From: DATLZB01 sp035574175 | GTDB lineage: Bacteria > Pseudomonadota > Alphaproteobacteria > Rhizobiales > Hyphomicrobiaceae | DNA: 64,000 nucleotides | Direction of reading: 5' to 3' | Assembly: GCA_035574175.1 (NCBI GenBank) | Contig: DATLZB010000012.1 | Location: 30,199-94,198 of the forward strand | Shown: one piece after another, positions 43,955-52,319 of the stretch | Position numbering within the stretch: the stretch's first letter is position 1 | Layout: the number at the start of each line of letters is the position of its first letter | The notes under the pieces: generated by a model | What the model was told of the DNA's origin: nothing | Database searches by the model: none | What the model saw: only the letters and a program-made list of their open reading frames with translations | Program-made: the position numbers and the translations under genes

Positions 43955-45160
43955 TCACCCGGAAATTTTGCCGAGCAGGGTGGCGAGCGCCTTATACATG
44001 GTGGCCTGGCCCCAATGGATGTAGGGCGTTTTCGCCTTGATCAGCGGATACTTGCGATAATGGAAGTAGCCGGAGGGATCCTGCATGTTGTCAATGGTCC
44101 AGCCGGCAACTTTCAGCGAAAGGCCGAGGCAGGAGGCGTCCTCTTGCGAGCAGAACGCCAAGGTCTCGATCGACTGAGCGGCGCACTGAATGTCGATCGG
44201 ATAGGTGCTGGTGCTGTAGTAGCGAGGCGCCCCGTCGGCCGTAAAGAACGTCTGCTTGAAGTAGCGCAGTCCCGCCGCGAAGTTGGGCCGATAGGTGTCG
44301 TCCCCGGTGCTGTCCAGATAGCGCTTGAGGCTGTCCAGGTTGTAGCCCGTGTGGAAGTTGTCGACCCAGCGGTACTTGGGCTCCTCGCCGTACCACCAGG
44401 AACCGTCCGCGCGCTGGCGGGTGCAGGAATACTCCATCGCGCTGCGGGCCACGTCGAGCAGCTCCTGCTCTTTGGTGTGTTTCCAGGTTCGCGCCAGCAT
44501 GGCGGCGCCGATCATGTTGGAATTGTGCGATGAAATCTGGGAGAAGGGAACGTAGCTCAGGCACGTACCGCTCGCGGTGCGCTCCCTCGGCACGCTGAGA
44601 ATCCAGGCGCAAACGCCGCGTGCCACCTCCAGAAAGCGTCGCTCCCCTGTCTGCTCGAAGGCTTCCAGGAAGGCCTGCCCGCACAGTCCCGTCCACACGA
44701 TGATCGGCATGCCTGCGGGCTTCACTCCGGCGCGGGTGACGAAATCGAAGTGGTTTCCCCAGGAATAACCGACGTGGCCCGGCGCCTTGTTGGCGGCGAG
44801 CCAGTCGAGGCAAGCAACGGCCTTGGCCTTGTAGGAGGGATCGCCCGTTGCCTTGTGGCGCAGCAGGTAGCCCCACGCCATGTAGCCGCGCCCCTTCGTC
44901 GACTCTTCGGGCTTGATGCCGACCAGCGGTCGCAGGTTGACGGGCGACTTCCAGATCACCTGCATCAGCACGCGATCGGCGAACTGGTTGCCGAAGGTCA
45001 GCGGACGCAGGAACGAGTTCAGGCCGTCGCTCGGATCATAGCCTTTGTAGCTGCGCGCTTCGACCCACGCCGCCAAGCGGGCGATGCTGTCCTCAAGCTT
45101 GGCTTTGACCTGGCCCGAGACCTGCGAAGAGGCGACCGCGCCGTTTGCAATTCGGTTCAT
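43955..45160 (-). CDS. Six-hairpin (alpha/alpha) toroid protein, glycosidase/lyase-like
   Basis: A 401-residue protein rich in aromatic residues, with repeated helical hairpins such as GYMAWGYLLRHKATGDPSY, GLCGQAFLEAFEQTGERRF and MIGAAMLARTWKHTKEQEL. This pattern belongs to six-hairpin glycosidase, lyase or N-acylglucosamine-epimerase-like folds. No signal peptide is present, so it seems to act in the cytoplasm. The catalytic residues are not identifiable. Its ATG overlaps the stop of the NodB-like gene as ATGA, so the two are translated together and may act on the same sugar. Confidence 0.72.
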   Translation of the reverse strand: MNRIANGAVASSQVSGQVKAKLEDSIARLAAWVEARSYKGYDPSDGLNSFLRPLTFGNQFADRVLMQVIWKSPVNLRPLVGIKPEESTKGRGYMAWGYLLRHKATGDPSYKAKAVACLDWLAANKAPGHVGYSWGNHFDFVTRAGVKPAGMPIIVWTGLCGQAFLEAFEQTGERRFLEVARGVCAWILSVPRERTASGTCLSYVPFSQISSHNSNMIGAAMLARTWKHTKEQELLDVARSAMEYSCTRQRADGSWWYGEEPKYRWVDNFHTGYNLDSLKRYLDSTGDDTYRPNFAAGLRYFKQTFFTADGAPRYYSTSTYPIDIQCAAQSIETLAFCSQEDASCLGLSLKVAGWTIDNMQDPSGYFHYRKYPLIKAKTPYIHWGQATMYKALATLLGKISG

Positions 45161-45852
45161 GTCAGGAGCCTGGTTCGGAGCGAGCCCAGCAGGTTCTCAA
45201 GCGCTGCGGTCAGCCCGGCGTCCGCCAGAACGTTGTCCGGATGCATGAGAAGCACGACGTCCCTCTCCGCGGCTTGGCGGTGCAGCCAGTCAATGGTGAA
45301 CTTGCGCGTGTCTCGCCACGACGGCTCGAGCCAGAAGGCTGACGGATAGACGATGAGCCGCTCGTCAACGATCGGTGGAATGCCAGGGTCCTCCAGGTTG
45401 CCGAGAAACACCTTCATCCCGCTCCGACGTGCCCATTCCACGTACTTGTCGGGTTCGTAGGGCGCGTAATGATGAAAGCCGTACTTGTACTTGCCGGAGC
45501 CGTGCTTGGAGAACGCCGTCACCTGACGGCGGAGGTAGGTTTCGAGCATAGTCTTTTCGGCGCTGAAGGTCTCATAGCTGCGCGAGTTCTCGAGGTGCAG
45601 CCCGATCTCGTGCCCGCCCGCCTCGATGAGTTTCAGCGTCCGTGCGGTGGGAAGCGTACAGCGGCGGAAAAAGACGTAGGATCGCGCCCTCGCCGCGTTG
45701 AGCATTTCAAGCACAGTGTCGAGTTCCTGAAGATACCCGAACGACTCCAGACGCGGAAAATAGAGATCCGAGCCGATCCTGCTGAAGACGTGGCGCAGGA
45801 AAGGCGTTTTGCCGTACGGCCGGTCGACGTCGATGCGCACGATCAGCGCCAT
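45157..45852 (-). CDS. NodB-like polysaccharide deacetylase family protein
   Basis: A 231-residue protein with a shortened polysaccharide-deacetylase fold. LIVRIDVDRPYGK opens the domain with its metal aspartates, GGHEIGLHLENS corresponds to the second motif with two histidines, and HHYAPYEPDKYVEWARRSGMKVFLGN resembles the third. The DVD version rather than TFDDG is seen in cytoplasmic sugar-locus members. I set the start at the ATG 45852; the open frame upstream is the shadow of the GT2 gene. It overlaps the toroid gene by 4 bases. Confidence 0.77.
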   Translation of the reverse strand: MALIVRIDVDRPYGKTPFLRHVFSRIGSDLYFPRLESFGYLQELDTVLEMLNAARARSYVFFRRCTLPTARTLKLIEAGGHEIGLHLENSRSYETFSAEKTMLETYLRRQVTAFSKHGSGKYKYGFHHYAPYEPDKYVEWARRSGMKVFLGNLEDPGIPPIVDERLIVYPSAFWLEPSWRDTRKFTIDWLHRQAAERDVVLLMHPDNVLADAGLTAALENLLGSLRTRLLT

Positions 45853-45881
45853 GGTTCCGGCTGCCTCTGCTTTTGCCCTTG

Positions 45882-46775
45882 CTAGCGTCGCCCGAGGATC
45901 ATGCTGCGCAATCGCGTCATTTGCTCGGCCCGTCGGAACGAGACGAGTTCGGGCGAGATGGGTCGCTGCACCCTGCGTATCATCGCCCAGAAATATCCAA
46001 GAAGCAGGAACAGCCCACCCAGAACGAAGGGCTTCGCTCGCATTTGGAACAGGCCGCGCATCAGCTCCCACAGCGGATGCTGGCCGATGGCGTAGTCCTC
46101 CTGCCCGTGCTGGAACCTGGCCATCAGCGGTCCGCGGCCGGCCGTACCCATCTTGCGGTGGTGAACGCATGTCTTCTCGGTGAAGGTCCGCGTCTGCCAG
46201 CCGTTCATGCGGGCGGTCGTGACCGCCACCAAGTCGATCCCTCCGCCCTTGATTTTGGCATACCCGCCGAGTTCCTCTAGGCACCGCCGGCGGAACATCT
46301 GGCAGGCGCCCGAGACGTGCTGAAGGTCGGCGAAGCGGTGGGCATAGCTGTGGCTGTGCGGCTCACTCGCATCCTCGATGAACGGCGTCCCCGCCACCCC
46401 GAGCTTGGGATTCTCGGCGAACTTTCCGACCAGAAACTCGAGGTAGTCGGGCTCGAAGGTGATATCGGCGTCGAGGTTGGCAATGAGGTCGAAGGCGGTT
46501 GGCTTCAGCCGGTCGAAGGCCGTATTGAAGCACGTGGCCTTGGCGGCAAAGCTGCGGTCGCGGTGCTCGGGCATCCGCAGCAGCTCGATCCAGGGGTGGC
46601 AGCCGGCGAACTGGGTGACGAGCTCATCGGTGCCGTCGGTTGATCCGTCGCTGACGATCACCCACTTCGTCGGCAGCAACGTCTGCACGATCACCGAGCG
46701 GATGGTCCCCTCGATGAGGGCGCGCTCATTGCGCGCGGGTGTAATCAGCACGTAACTCAATCGCGAGGTTGCCAT
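45882..46775 (-). CDS. Glycosyltransferase family 2 protein
   Basis: A 297-residue GT-A enzyme. VLITPARNERALIEGTIRSV opens the nucleotide-binding fold, VSDGSTDGTDELV follows, and NLDADITFEP carries the DxD metal site. A C-terminal hydrophobic stretch (PFVLGGLFLLLGYFWAM) anchors it to the membrane. A GTG lies two codons upstream of the chosen ATG. It is 29 bases upstream of the NodB-like gene in the same operon, so the sugar it adds may be the one deacetylated. Donor unknown. Confidence 0.9.
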   Translation of the reverse strand: MATSRLSYVLITPARNERALIEGTIRSVIVQTLLPTKWVIVSDGSTDGTDELVTQFAGCHPWIELLRMPEHRDRSFAAKATCFNTAFDRLKPTAFDLIANLDADITFEPDYLEFLVGKFAENPKLGVAGTPFIEDASEPHSHSYAHRFADLQHVSGACQMFRRRCLEELGGYAKIKGGGIDLVAVTTARMNGWQTRTFTEKTCVHHRKMGTAGRGPLMARFQHGQEDYAIGQHPLWELMRGLFQMRAKPFVLGGLFLLLGYFWAMIRRVQRPISPELVSFRRAEQMTRLRSMILGRR

Positions 46776-46821
46776 CCTCACCCTGCCTCAGCGAGCGGGG
46801 GTCTTCCCGCTACCGCTTCCG

Positions 46822-47979
46822 TCATTTCGCGCGCCGCGCACAGAAGTCGCCGACCGCCGCCACGACGTGCGCGCGCTGGGCCGGGCTCATCTCGGGATAC
46901 ATCGGAAGCGAGAGAATGCGCGACTGGTTGTAGAAGGCATTGGGAAAGTCTTCCGGTCGATGGCCGAGGTATGCGTATGCCTTGAGGAAGGGCAGTGCCA
47001 CCGGATAGTGGATCCCGCTTTGAACCCCACGGGCAGTGAGGTGACCGGCCAGCCCGTCCCGGTCTTCGTGACGAACGACGTAGAGATGGTAGACGTGCTC
47101 CCTGCCGGCCGCCTCCGCCGGCCTCGTTATCGCCGGAATGGCCGCCAGCTCCCTGTCGTAGGCTGAAGCGAGCGCCCGCCGGGCACGCGTCCAGGCGGGC
47201 AAGTGCGCGAGCTTCACGCTGAGTATCGCCGCCTGCAGCCCGTCGAGCCGGCTGTTGATGCCCTCAATCTCATGGTCGTGCTTGCCGAGCGCGCCATGCC
47301 GGGCAAACCGCGCCATGCCGCTGGCGAGCGCGGCATCACGAGTGACGATGGCGCCGGCATCTCCGAACGCGCCGAGGTTCTTGCCGGGATAGAACGAGAA
47401 GGTTGCGGCCGTGCCGAAGGTGCCGACCATGCGCCCCTTGTACCTGGCAAGGTGCGCCTGTGCCGTATCCTCGATCACCCACAAACCATGACGCGCGGCC
47501 AGGTCGAGGATCGGATCCATGTCCGCCGGCTGGCCATAAAGGTGGACTGGTATGATGCCGACGGTGCGCGGCGTAATAAGGTCCGCCAGCCGCCGAACGT
47601 CGATGGTGAAGGTGTCGCGATCGGTATCGCAGAAGACCACTTTGCCTCCTGCCTGGGTAATGGTCTCCGCCGTCGAGATCCAGGAATGGGCCGTGGTGAT
47701 GACCTCGTCTCCGGCCTTGAGGCCGAGGGCGCGCATGGCGATGTAGAGCGCGTCGGTCCCGTTGGCACACGATACGCAATGAGGAACGCCGACGGCAGCA
47801 GCGAACTGCTCTTCGAAAGCTTCCACATAGGGCCCGCGGATGAAGGCGGACCTGGCGATCACCTCCGCGATGGCTTCGTCGATCTCGGCCTTGATGGACA
47901 GGTACTGGGCATGGAGGTCCATGAACGGCACGGCGTTGACCCGCGCTACCGCCTCCGAGACAACTTCACCGGACGCCAT
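46822..47979 (-). CDS. wbpE: DegT/DnrJ/EryC1/StrS aminotransferase (WbpE-like)
   Basis: A 385-residue PLP enzyme adding an amino group to a keto nucleotide sugar. MDLHAQYLSIKAEID at the start, ANGTDALYIAMRALGL, and the internal aldimine lysine K200 in SFYPGKNLGAFGDAG are clear. The order of neighbours (WbpD-like acetyltransferase, WbpB-like dehydrogenase) matches the UDP-GlcNAc3NAcA pathway, where WbpE aminates the 3-keto intermediate. The symbol is assigned on this context; other DegT enzymes look similar. The ATG at 47979 has GGAAAGG upstream. Confidence 0.88.
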   Translation of the reverse strand: MASGEVVSEAVARVNAVPFMDLHAQYLSIKAEIDEAIAEVIARSAFIRGPYVEAFEEQFAAAVGVPHCVSCANGTDALYIAMRALGLKAGDEVITTAHSWISTAETITQAGGKVVFCDTDRDTFTIDVRRLADLITPRTVGIIPVHLYGQPADMDPILDLAARHGLWVIEDTAQAHLARYKGRMVGTFGTAATFSFYPGKNLGAFGDAGAIVTRDAALASGMARFARHGALGKHDHEIEGINSRLDGLQAAILSVKLAHLPAWTRARRALASAYDRELAAIPAITRPAEAAGREHVYHLYVVRHEDRDGLAGHLTARGVQSGIHYPVALPFLKAYAYLGHRPEDFPNAFYNQSRILSLPMYPEMSPAQRAHVVAAVGDFCARRAK

Positions 47980-48009
47980 CACAAAGCCTTTCCACTGCCG
48001 GTCAACCCG

Positions 48010-48477
48010 CTATGCCAGTTTTCGCAAGAACCGCGCCGGGTTGCCCGCGTAAATGCCTGGCGCCTCGATGTCGCGCGTTACCACCGCGCCCGCTCCGATC
48101 ACCGCTCCCTCGCAGACGTTCACCGGCAGAATGGTCGCGTTCGATCCGATCGACACGCGATTGCCGATCCGCGTCGGCCGCCACAGGTCCTTGCGCCCGT
48201 GCGCGGGGCCGCCGATGGCGAAGGTGTCGTTGATGAACATCACGCCGTGCCCGATGAAGCAATCCTCCCCGATCTCGACCAGTTCGCAGATGAACGAATG
48301 CGACTGGATGCGGGTGCGCTTGCCGATGACGACACCCTTCTGGATCTCGACGAACGGGCCGATGAAGCAATGGTCGCCGATGCGGCACTCGTAAAGGTTG
48401 ACGGGCTCCACGAGCCTCACTCCGGCGCCGAAGACAACCTCACGCACTTGGCTTTTGACGATGTCGGGTCGGCTCAT
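48010..48477 (-). CDS. wbpD: UDP-amino-sugar N-acetyltransferase, left-handed beta helix (WbpD-like)
   Basis: About 155 residues of hexapeptide repeats, e.g. CRIGDHCFIGPFVEIQKGVVIGK, with the loop FINDTFAIGGPAHGRKDLW that is typical of WbpD/WlbB and the closing GNPARFLRKLA. It should acetylate the 3-amino group made by WbpE, giving UDP-2,3-diacetamido-2,3-dideoxyglucuronic acid. Length is slightly short of the usual 190 residues. It lies 30 bases upstream of wbpE. The ATG at 48477 is preferred over a GTG at 48486. Confidence 0.87.
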   Translation of the reverse strand: MSRPDIVKSQVREVVFGAGVRLVEPVNLYECRIGDHCFIGPFVEIQKGVVIGKRTRIQSHSFICELVEIGEDCFIGHGVMFINDTFAIGGPAHGRKDLWRPTRIGNRVSIGSNATILPVNVCEGAVIGAGAVVTRDIEAPGIYAGNPARFLRKLA

Positions 48478-48525
48478 CGACGTCACTATCGATCCTGGGC
48501 CGGAGCGAGCAACCTCCGGGCGCGC

Positions 48526-49569
48526 TCAACCGGCCCGGCGGGCGGCGCTGTAAATCTTGTCGATGATCTCGACCGTCTTGAGACCCTCAAAGCCGATGGT
48601 GCCGATCGACCCGCCGGAGGTCAACACGCTGTGAACGTTGGCGTAAACGTCCTCGTGATTGGACATCGAGCCCTGGTACTCTCCGTACTCGTTGGGGCCG
48701 CGTCCCGCCTTGAGCTGGGCCGGCTCCATGTCCTTCACTTGCTGGTATTCGATTTCGTTCAGATACTGGCCGCCGATTTTGACCGTCCCCTTTTCGCAGA
48801 ACAGGGTTATCGAACCCTCCATGTTTCGCCGGTAACTGTTGATGGTGAAGTTCACGCTGCCAATGGCACCATTGTAAAAGCGCAGGATAGCGACGCCGCA
48901 ATCCTCGAACTCGACCGAATCCCGGTGGCAGTAATTGTCGGTAAATGCGAATGCCTCCTTCACATCGCCGACGAGCCAATAAATCAAATCGATGAAATGA
49001 CTGAATTGCGTGTAGAGGGTGCCGCCGTCCATTTTCAACGTACCCTTCCAGTCGCTTTCGAAATACTTCTCGTTTCTGTTCCAGTAGCAATTGAGATGGG
49101 CGCTGTAGATCCGGCCGAGCGCGCCCGAATCGAGCAATTGCTTCAGGTGCGCGACCGGCGGGTTGTAGCGGTTCTGCTTGACTACGAACAGGCGGCGGTT
49201 GGCGCGCTCGGCCGCTTTGATCATCTCGCCGCACTCGTGCACGGTGATCGCCATCGGCTTTTCGCAGATGACGTGAAAGCCGGCCTCGAAGGCCTTGATG
49301 GTATGTTCACAATGGAGACCGTTGGGCGTGCACACGGCGACCACGTCGACCTTCGACTGCATCGCCTTGAGCATCGCGGCGTAATCGGTGAACACCTCAG
49401 CGTCCAGACCGCGGCACAGCCGACGCGCCGATGCCTCGCTGATATCGCAGGCGGCGACAAATCGCCCGAACTTGTTGGCCTGCGCCACATGCCGTTCGCC
49501 GGCGCGACCGCAGCCGATGAGGGCGAAGCCGAGAGAGTTAGGCGAATTGATTTGCGCCCTCTGGTGCAT
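48526..49569 (-). CDS. wbpB: UDP-N-acetyl-2-amino-2-deoxyglucuronate dehydrogenase-like (WbpB/WlbA)
   Basis: A 347-residue Gfo/Idh/MocA enzyme. GFALIGCGRAGERHVAQ is the Rossmann motif and VICEKPMAIT the catalytic motif; YNPPVAHLKQLLDSGALGRIYSA and GGTLYTQFSHFIDLIYWL match WlbA-type 3-dehydrogenases. It would oxidise C3 of UDP-GlcNAcA and supply the keto substrate for WbpE. GAGGA lies 5 bases before the ATG. The middle of the gene is much less GC-rich than its neighbours (27 of 60 bases G+C at 48961-49020), perhaps a sign of transfer. Confidence 0.88.
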   Translation of the reverse strand: MHQRAQINSPNSLGFALIGCGRAGERHVAQANKFGRFVAACDISEASARRLCRGLDAEVFTDYAAMLKAMQSKVDVVAVCTPNGLHCEHTIKAFEAGFHVICEKPMAITVHECGEMIKAAERANRRLFVVKQNRYNPPVAHLKQLLDSGALGRIYSAHLNCYWNRNEKYFESDWKGTLKMDGGTLYTQFSHFIDLIYWLVGDVKEAFAFTDNYCHRDSVEFEDCGVAILRFYNGAIGSVNFTINSYRRNMEGSITLFCEKGTVKIGGQYLNEIEYQQVKDMEPAQLKAGRGPNEYGEYQGSMSNHEDVYANVHSVLTSGGSIGTIGFEGLKTVEIIDKIYSAARRAG

Positions 49570-49752
49570 GAATTCCTCGGCGAAAAATGGTGGCGGTCAT
49601 GCCCCCGACGGGCAACGACCTTATACAGCATCCGAGGTGACAGCAAGCGGAGTTGAGCCGCAAGATGAAGGGCTGGCGGTCAGGCAAAAGCGGCGTGCTG
49701 GTCGGCAGACAACGCCCTCACAGCGAGAGGGCTCCGTGCGCGCCAGGATCGC

Positions 49753-50985
49753 TCAGTTCCCCCCAAGGGCGTTGTTGGGGTTGCGTATGGTCACGGCGTC
49801 TACCGATACACCGGCCACGGTCGAGGTAATGGCACGGATGTAGTCGAGGAACTTCACCACCTCCACCGAATCCGCGTTGGTAACGTAAATGATATCCTTG
49901 TGGCGCATCGGGAAGCCCTGCGCGAAGAAGAACGCCGACGGATCGCGGAAATTGGCGCGATAGACGGTCGGGATAAGGCGCTGTGTCGGCGGGAACTTGC
50001 TGAGGTCGACGTGCATGGCCTCCAGCGCCTCCCGGAATTCCAGCCGGTAGAGGAACACCTGCCTCGGGTTGGCCCGGTCATCCAGCAGGCCGCCGGCCTT
50101 GGCGATCGCCTCGTTAAGCGACAGCCGCTCCTGCTCGAAGGCGAGCTGGTTGGTGAGGCCCTGCGTCTGTCCGCCGATGCCGAGCGCGCCCACCGCAACG
50201 AACTTCTGCTGCTCGCGATAGACATAGAGGACGTCGCCGGGAGCGACGAAAATGTTCTCGGCCGGATTGTTGATGAGGGTCGGGAAGTGGACCGTCGCCC
50301 TCTTGTTCCCGCGCTGCAGGGTCACGAAGATTTCGTAGCCGGGGAACCGCAGTCCGCCAGCCCGCGAAATGATGTCGAGGATCCGGTCTCCGCCGGGCCG
50401 GATCTTGAACCGCACCGCGGTATTGATGACGTCGCCCACCACCGACACCTCGGTGGCGTTCTGCTCGGCCAGCGTCACGATGGCCTGCGGTTCGATGGCG
50501 CGATTGGCAAGCCGCGTTTCAATGTCCCGTTGGATCTCGGTCAGCGTGCGGCCGGCCGCCGGAATCTGCCCGGCGAAGGGAACGGTGATGTTGCCCGAGC
50601 GATCGATCATTTGCGGCGGCAAGGTCACGAAGTTGCCGGGCCGCACGCCGGCCTCCGCCGGAATGAACAAGCCGCCGGCCGCCGATTCGAAGATGGAGAT
50701 CGCCACCACGTCGCCGACCCCGACCCTGATTACGGGGGCAGGACCCTTGCCCGTGCCGAACGTGGCGAAGAACGAGCCGGGTCCGACCTCGGCAACGTGC
50801 TCCAAGACCTCCCGATTGATGTCGAGCAGAACGTAGTCGAAGGCGACGGTGTGCCGGTCGGTGGTTACCGAGGCAACCGCGTTGGTGGTGATGTCGAGGT
50901 GATAGGGCCCGCTGTTGGGCAGGGCCATGCAGCCGGCCGCCAGAAAGCCGACAAGCGCACAGACGGGTGCCCCTCGCAGTGTCAT
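49753..50985 (-). CDS. wza: Outer-membrane polysaccharide export lipoprotein (Wza-like)
   Basis: A 410-residue export channel protein. The N-terminus is a lipoprotein signal with lipobox LAAGC (C19). The Poly_export domain (about 100-185, VGVGDVVAISIFESAAGG) is followed by SLBB domains (SVVGDVINTAVRFKI onward, then FVAVGALGIGGQTQ), as in Wza/KpsD/ExoF. It forms the outer-membrane pore with the Wzc-type protein at 41651. GGAG lies 5 bases before the ATG. The upstream 500 bases carry helically phased direct repeats, so this gene or the whole operon to 43955 may be under specific control. Confidence 0.93.
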   Translation of the reverse strand: MTLRGAPVCALVGFLAAGCMALPNSGPYHLDITTNAVASVTTDRHTVAFDYVLLDINREVLEHVAEVGPGSFFATFGTGKGPAPVIRVGVGDVVAISIFESAAGGLFIPAEAGVRPGNFVTLPPQMIDRSGNITVPFAGQIPAAGRTLTEIQRDIETRLANRAIEPQAIVTLAEQNATEVSVVGDVINTAVRFKIRPGGDRILDIISRAGGLRFPGYEIFVTLQRGNKRATVHFPTLINNPAENIFVAPGDVLYVYREQQKFVAVGALGIGGQTQGLTNQLAFEQERLSLNEAIAKAGGLLDDRANPRQVFLYRLEFREALEAMHVDLSKFPPTQRLIPTVYRANFRDPSAFFFAQGFPMRHKDIIYVTNADSVEVVKFLDYIRAITSTVAGVSVDAVTIRNPNNALGGN

Positions 50986-51102
50986 CCTGTCTCCAGGCTA
51001 TGCCGTCGCCACCGCGGCTCAGCCGAACCGCCGCCCCTTGCGGCTCATAAAACTCCGCCAACACGCGAAACCGTTACCCCAGCTGCCTTTGACCTGACAG
51101 CC

Positions 51103-51143
51103 ACCTTGAACAAACCGTCGTCTACCTTGAACAAACCGTCGTC
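51103..51143 (-). repeat. 20-bp perfect direct repeat upstream of wza
   Basis: ACCTTGAACAAACCGTCGTC occurs at 51103-51122 and again at 51124-51143, giving a period of 21 bases, i.e. two helical turns. It lies 118-158 bases before the wza start codon. The form suits side-by-side binding of a regulator. Confidence 0.6.
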
Positions 51144-51149
51144 AGATTT

Positions 51150-51167
51150 TCACCAAGATATCACCAA
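51150..51167 (-). repeat. 7-bp direct repeat, 11-bp period
   Basis: TCACCAA at 51150-51156 and 51161-51167, one helical turn apart, flanking GATA. It sits just upstream of the 20-bp repeats as seen from wza. Confidence 0.35.
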
Positions 51168-51454
51168 CCTATCGTCGAGATATCCAATTGCCGGCCCCGC
51201 TACCAGCCGCAATGCGCAGCCATGCATCAATGCCCCCACCACTGTAGCGATCCGGCCACAACCTCCGCCGCGCTACTCCTAGCCGATTCGCATCGTTATA
51301 ACTAACCCGGCCTGCTTCTTCCTGTGGCAAACCGCGGCAAAACCGGCGCTCACCGGCATCCCTGCATTGGCACTGTTGCGGATCGGCACCGCAGGTCGCA
51401 GACCGCGGTCCCATCATTCACAGGCAGACCGAAGAAGCCCTCTGCCCTTGGCCT

Positions 51455-51499
51455 CCTCGAGATCACGCCGCCAGAATCCTCGAGATCACGCCGCCAGAA
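51455..51499. repeat. 22-bp perfect duplication at the 3' end of the metallophosphatase gene
   Basis: The 22 bases at 51455-51476 recur exactly at 51478-51499, with one base between. The second copy contains the stop codon and last codons of the metallophosphatase; the first copy lies just after the gene. It looks like a short tandem duplication from replication slippage. Confidence 0.6.
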
Positions 51500-52220
51500 C
51501 ACGAGCCCCATCCTCCCCGATCCGGAGGCACGTCAGGCGGTTCGTGGCAAAGGCGCCGGTGTCGAGGTTGATCCGGTTCCGCCTGAAGTCCGGTTCCATG
51601 ACCGGGGTGTGACCGTGCACGACGATGAACTCGAAGGCGCCCTCGTAGTCGAGAAAGTCCTGCCGAATGGTGAGCAGGTCGGCCGTCGCCTGGTCCACCA
51701 GCTTCACGCCCGGCCTGATTCCCGCGTGCACCGCAAGGTAGCTTCCGACGCATACGTAGGAGCCCGTGTTCTCATAGAAGGTCCGGTGCACTTCTGGCAG
51801 CTTCTCGATGAACCCCTGTCGCACGGCCTCCGTCGGCGCCGAGCGCTTAAGCAACGCCGGCGGGACACCGTAGGAGAGCATGGTGGCGGCCGCGCCGAGC
51901 ACGCGCCACTGCTCCAGGCAATCCGCACCCCCGATGAAATCCAGCAGGATTTGTTCGTGGTTGCCGCGCAGGAACAGCGTCTCGGCGCCCTGAGCGCGGC
52001 TCACCAAGCGGGAGACGACGCCTGCGGAGTCCGGCCCGCGGTCGATGTAGTCGCCGAGGTAGATCTCGACCGTCTGTTGCGGCCGGGTGCGGGCCTTGTC
52101 CGCATCGATGCGCTCGTGCAGGCGCTCAAGCAGATCCAGCCGTCCGTGGATGTCGCCCACGACGTACACCGTGTACCCCTCGGGCGCGGGGGGATACTGC
52201 CTCGCCTGCTTCTCCGACAT
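51486..52220 (-). CDS. Calcineurin-like metallophosphatase (PPP family)
   Basis: A 244-residue protein phosphatase-like metallophosphoesterase with the complete set of metal motifs: VVGDIHGRLDLL (D23, H25), GDYIDRGPDSAGVV, RGNHEQ, and later histidines in VHAGIRPG and VVHGHTPV. Length and motif order match bacterial PPP/ApaH-like enzymes. It could dephosphorylate Ser/Thr/Tyr residues, and its place beside wza makes a role against the Wzc-type kinase imaginable, though nothing proves that. The 3' end overlaps a short tandem duplication. Confidence 0.9.
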   Translation of the reverse strand: MSEKQARQYPPAPEGYTVYVVGDIHGRLDLLERLHERIDADKARTRPQQTVEIYLGDYIDRGPDSAGVVSRLVSRAQGAETLFLRGNHEQILLDFIGGADCLEQWRVLGAAATMLSYGVPPALLKRSAPTEAVRQGFIEKLPEVHRTFYENTGSYVCVGSYLAVHAGIRPGVKLVDQATADLLTIRQDFLDYEGAFEFIVVHGHTPVMEPDFRRNRINLDTGAFATNRLTCLRIGEDGARVLAA

Positions 52221-52319
52221 GCGCGCTGCCGACCGGTCCCTCGCCTCTCCAAGATGCGCTCCAGGTAATGCGCGCCTCGACCCGGCTCAAGTTCCTTCAG
52301 GGCCGCCCCTCGCCAGCGC

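Larger units (their letters stand above)
50986..51485. other. Upstream region of wza with several direct repeats
   Basis: 500 bases with no convincing gene. The wza-near half holds a 20-bp direct repeat of 21-bp period (51103-51143) and a 7-bp repeat of 11-bp period (51150-51167). The far end holds one copy of a 22-bp duplication that also covers the end of the metallophosphatase gene (51455-51499). Confidence 0.6.

Noticed and set aside
47203..49656. Open frame of 817 codons on the plus strand
   Set aside because: It lies antisense to three well-supported genes (wbpE, wbpD and wbpB-like), has no family resemblance and shows the skewed composition of a GC-rich shadow frame.
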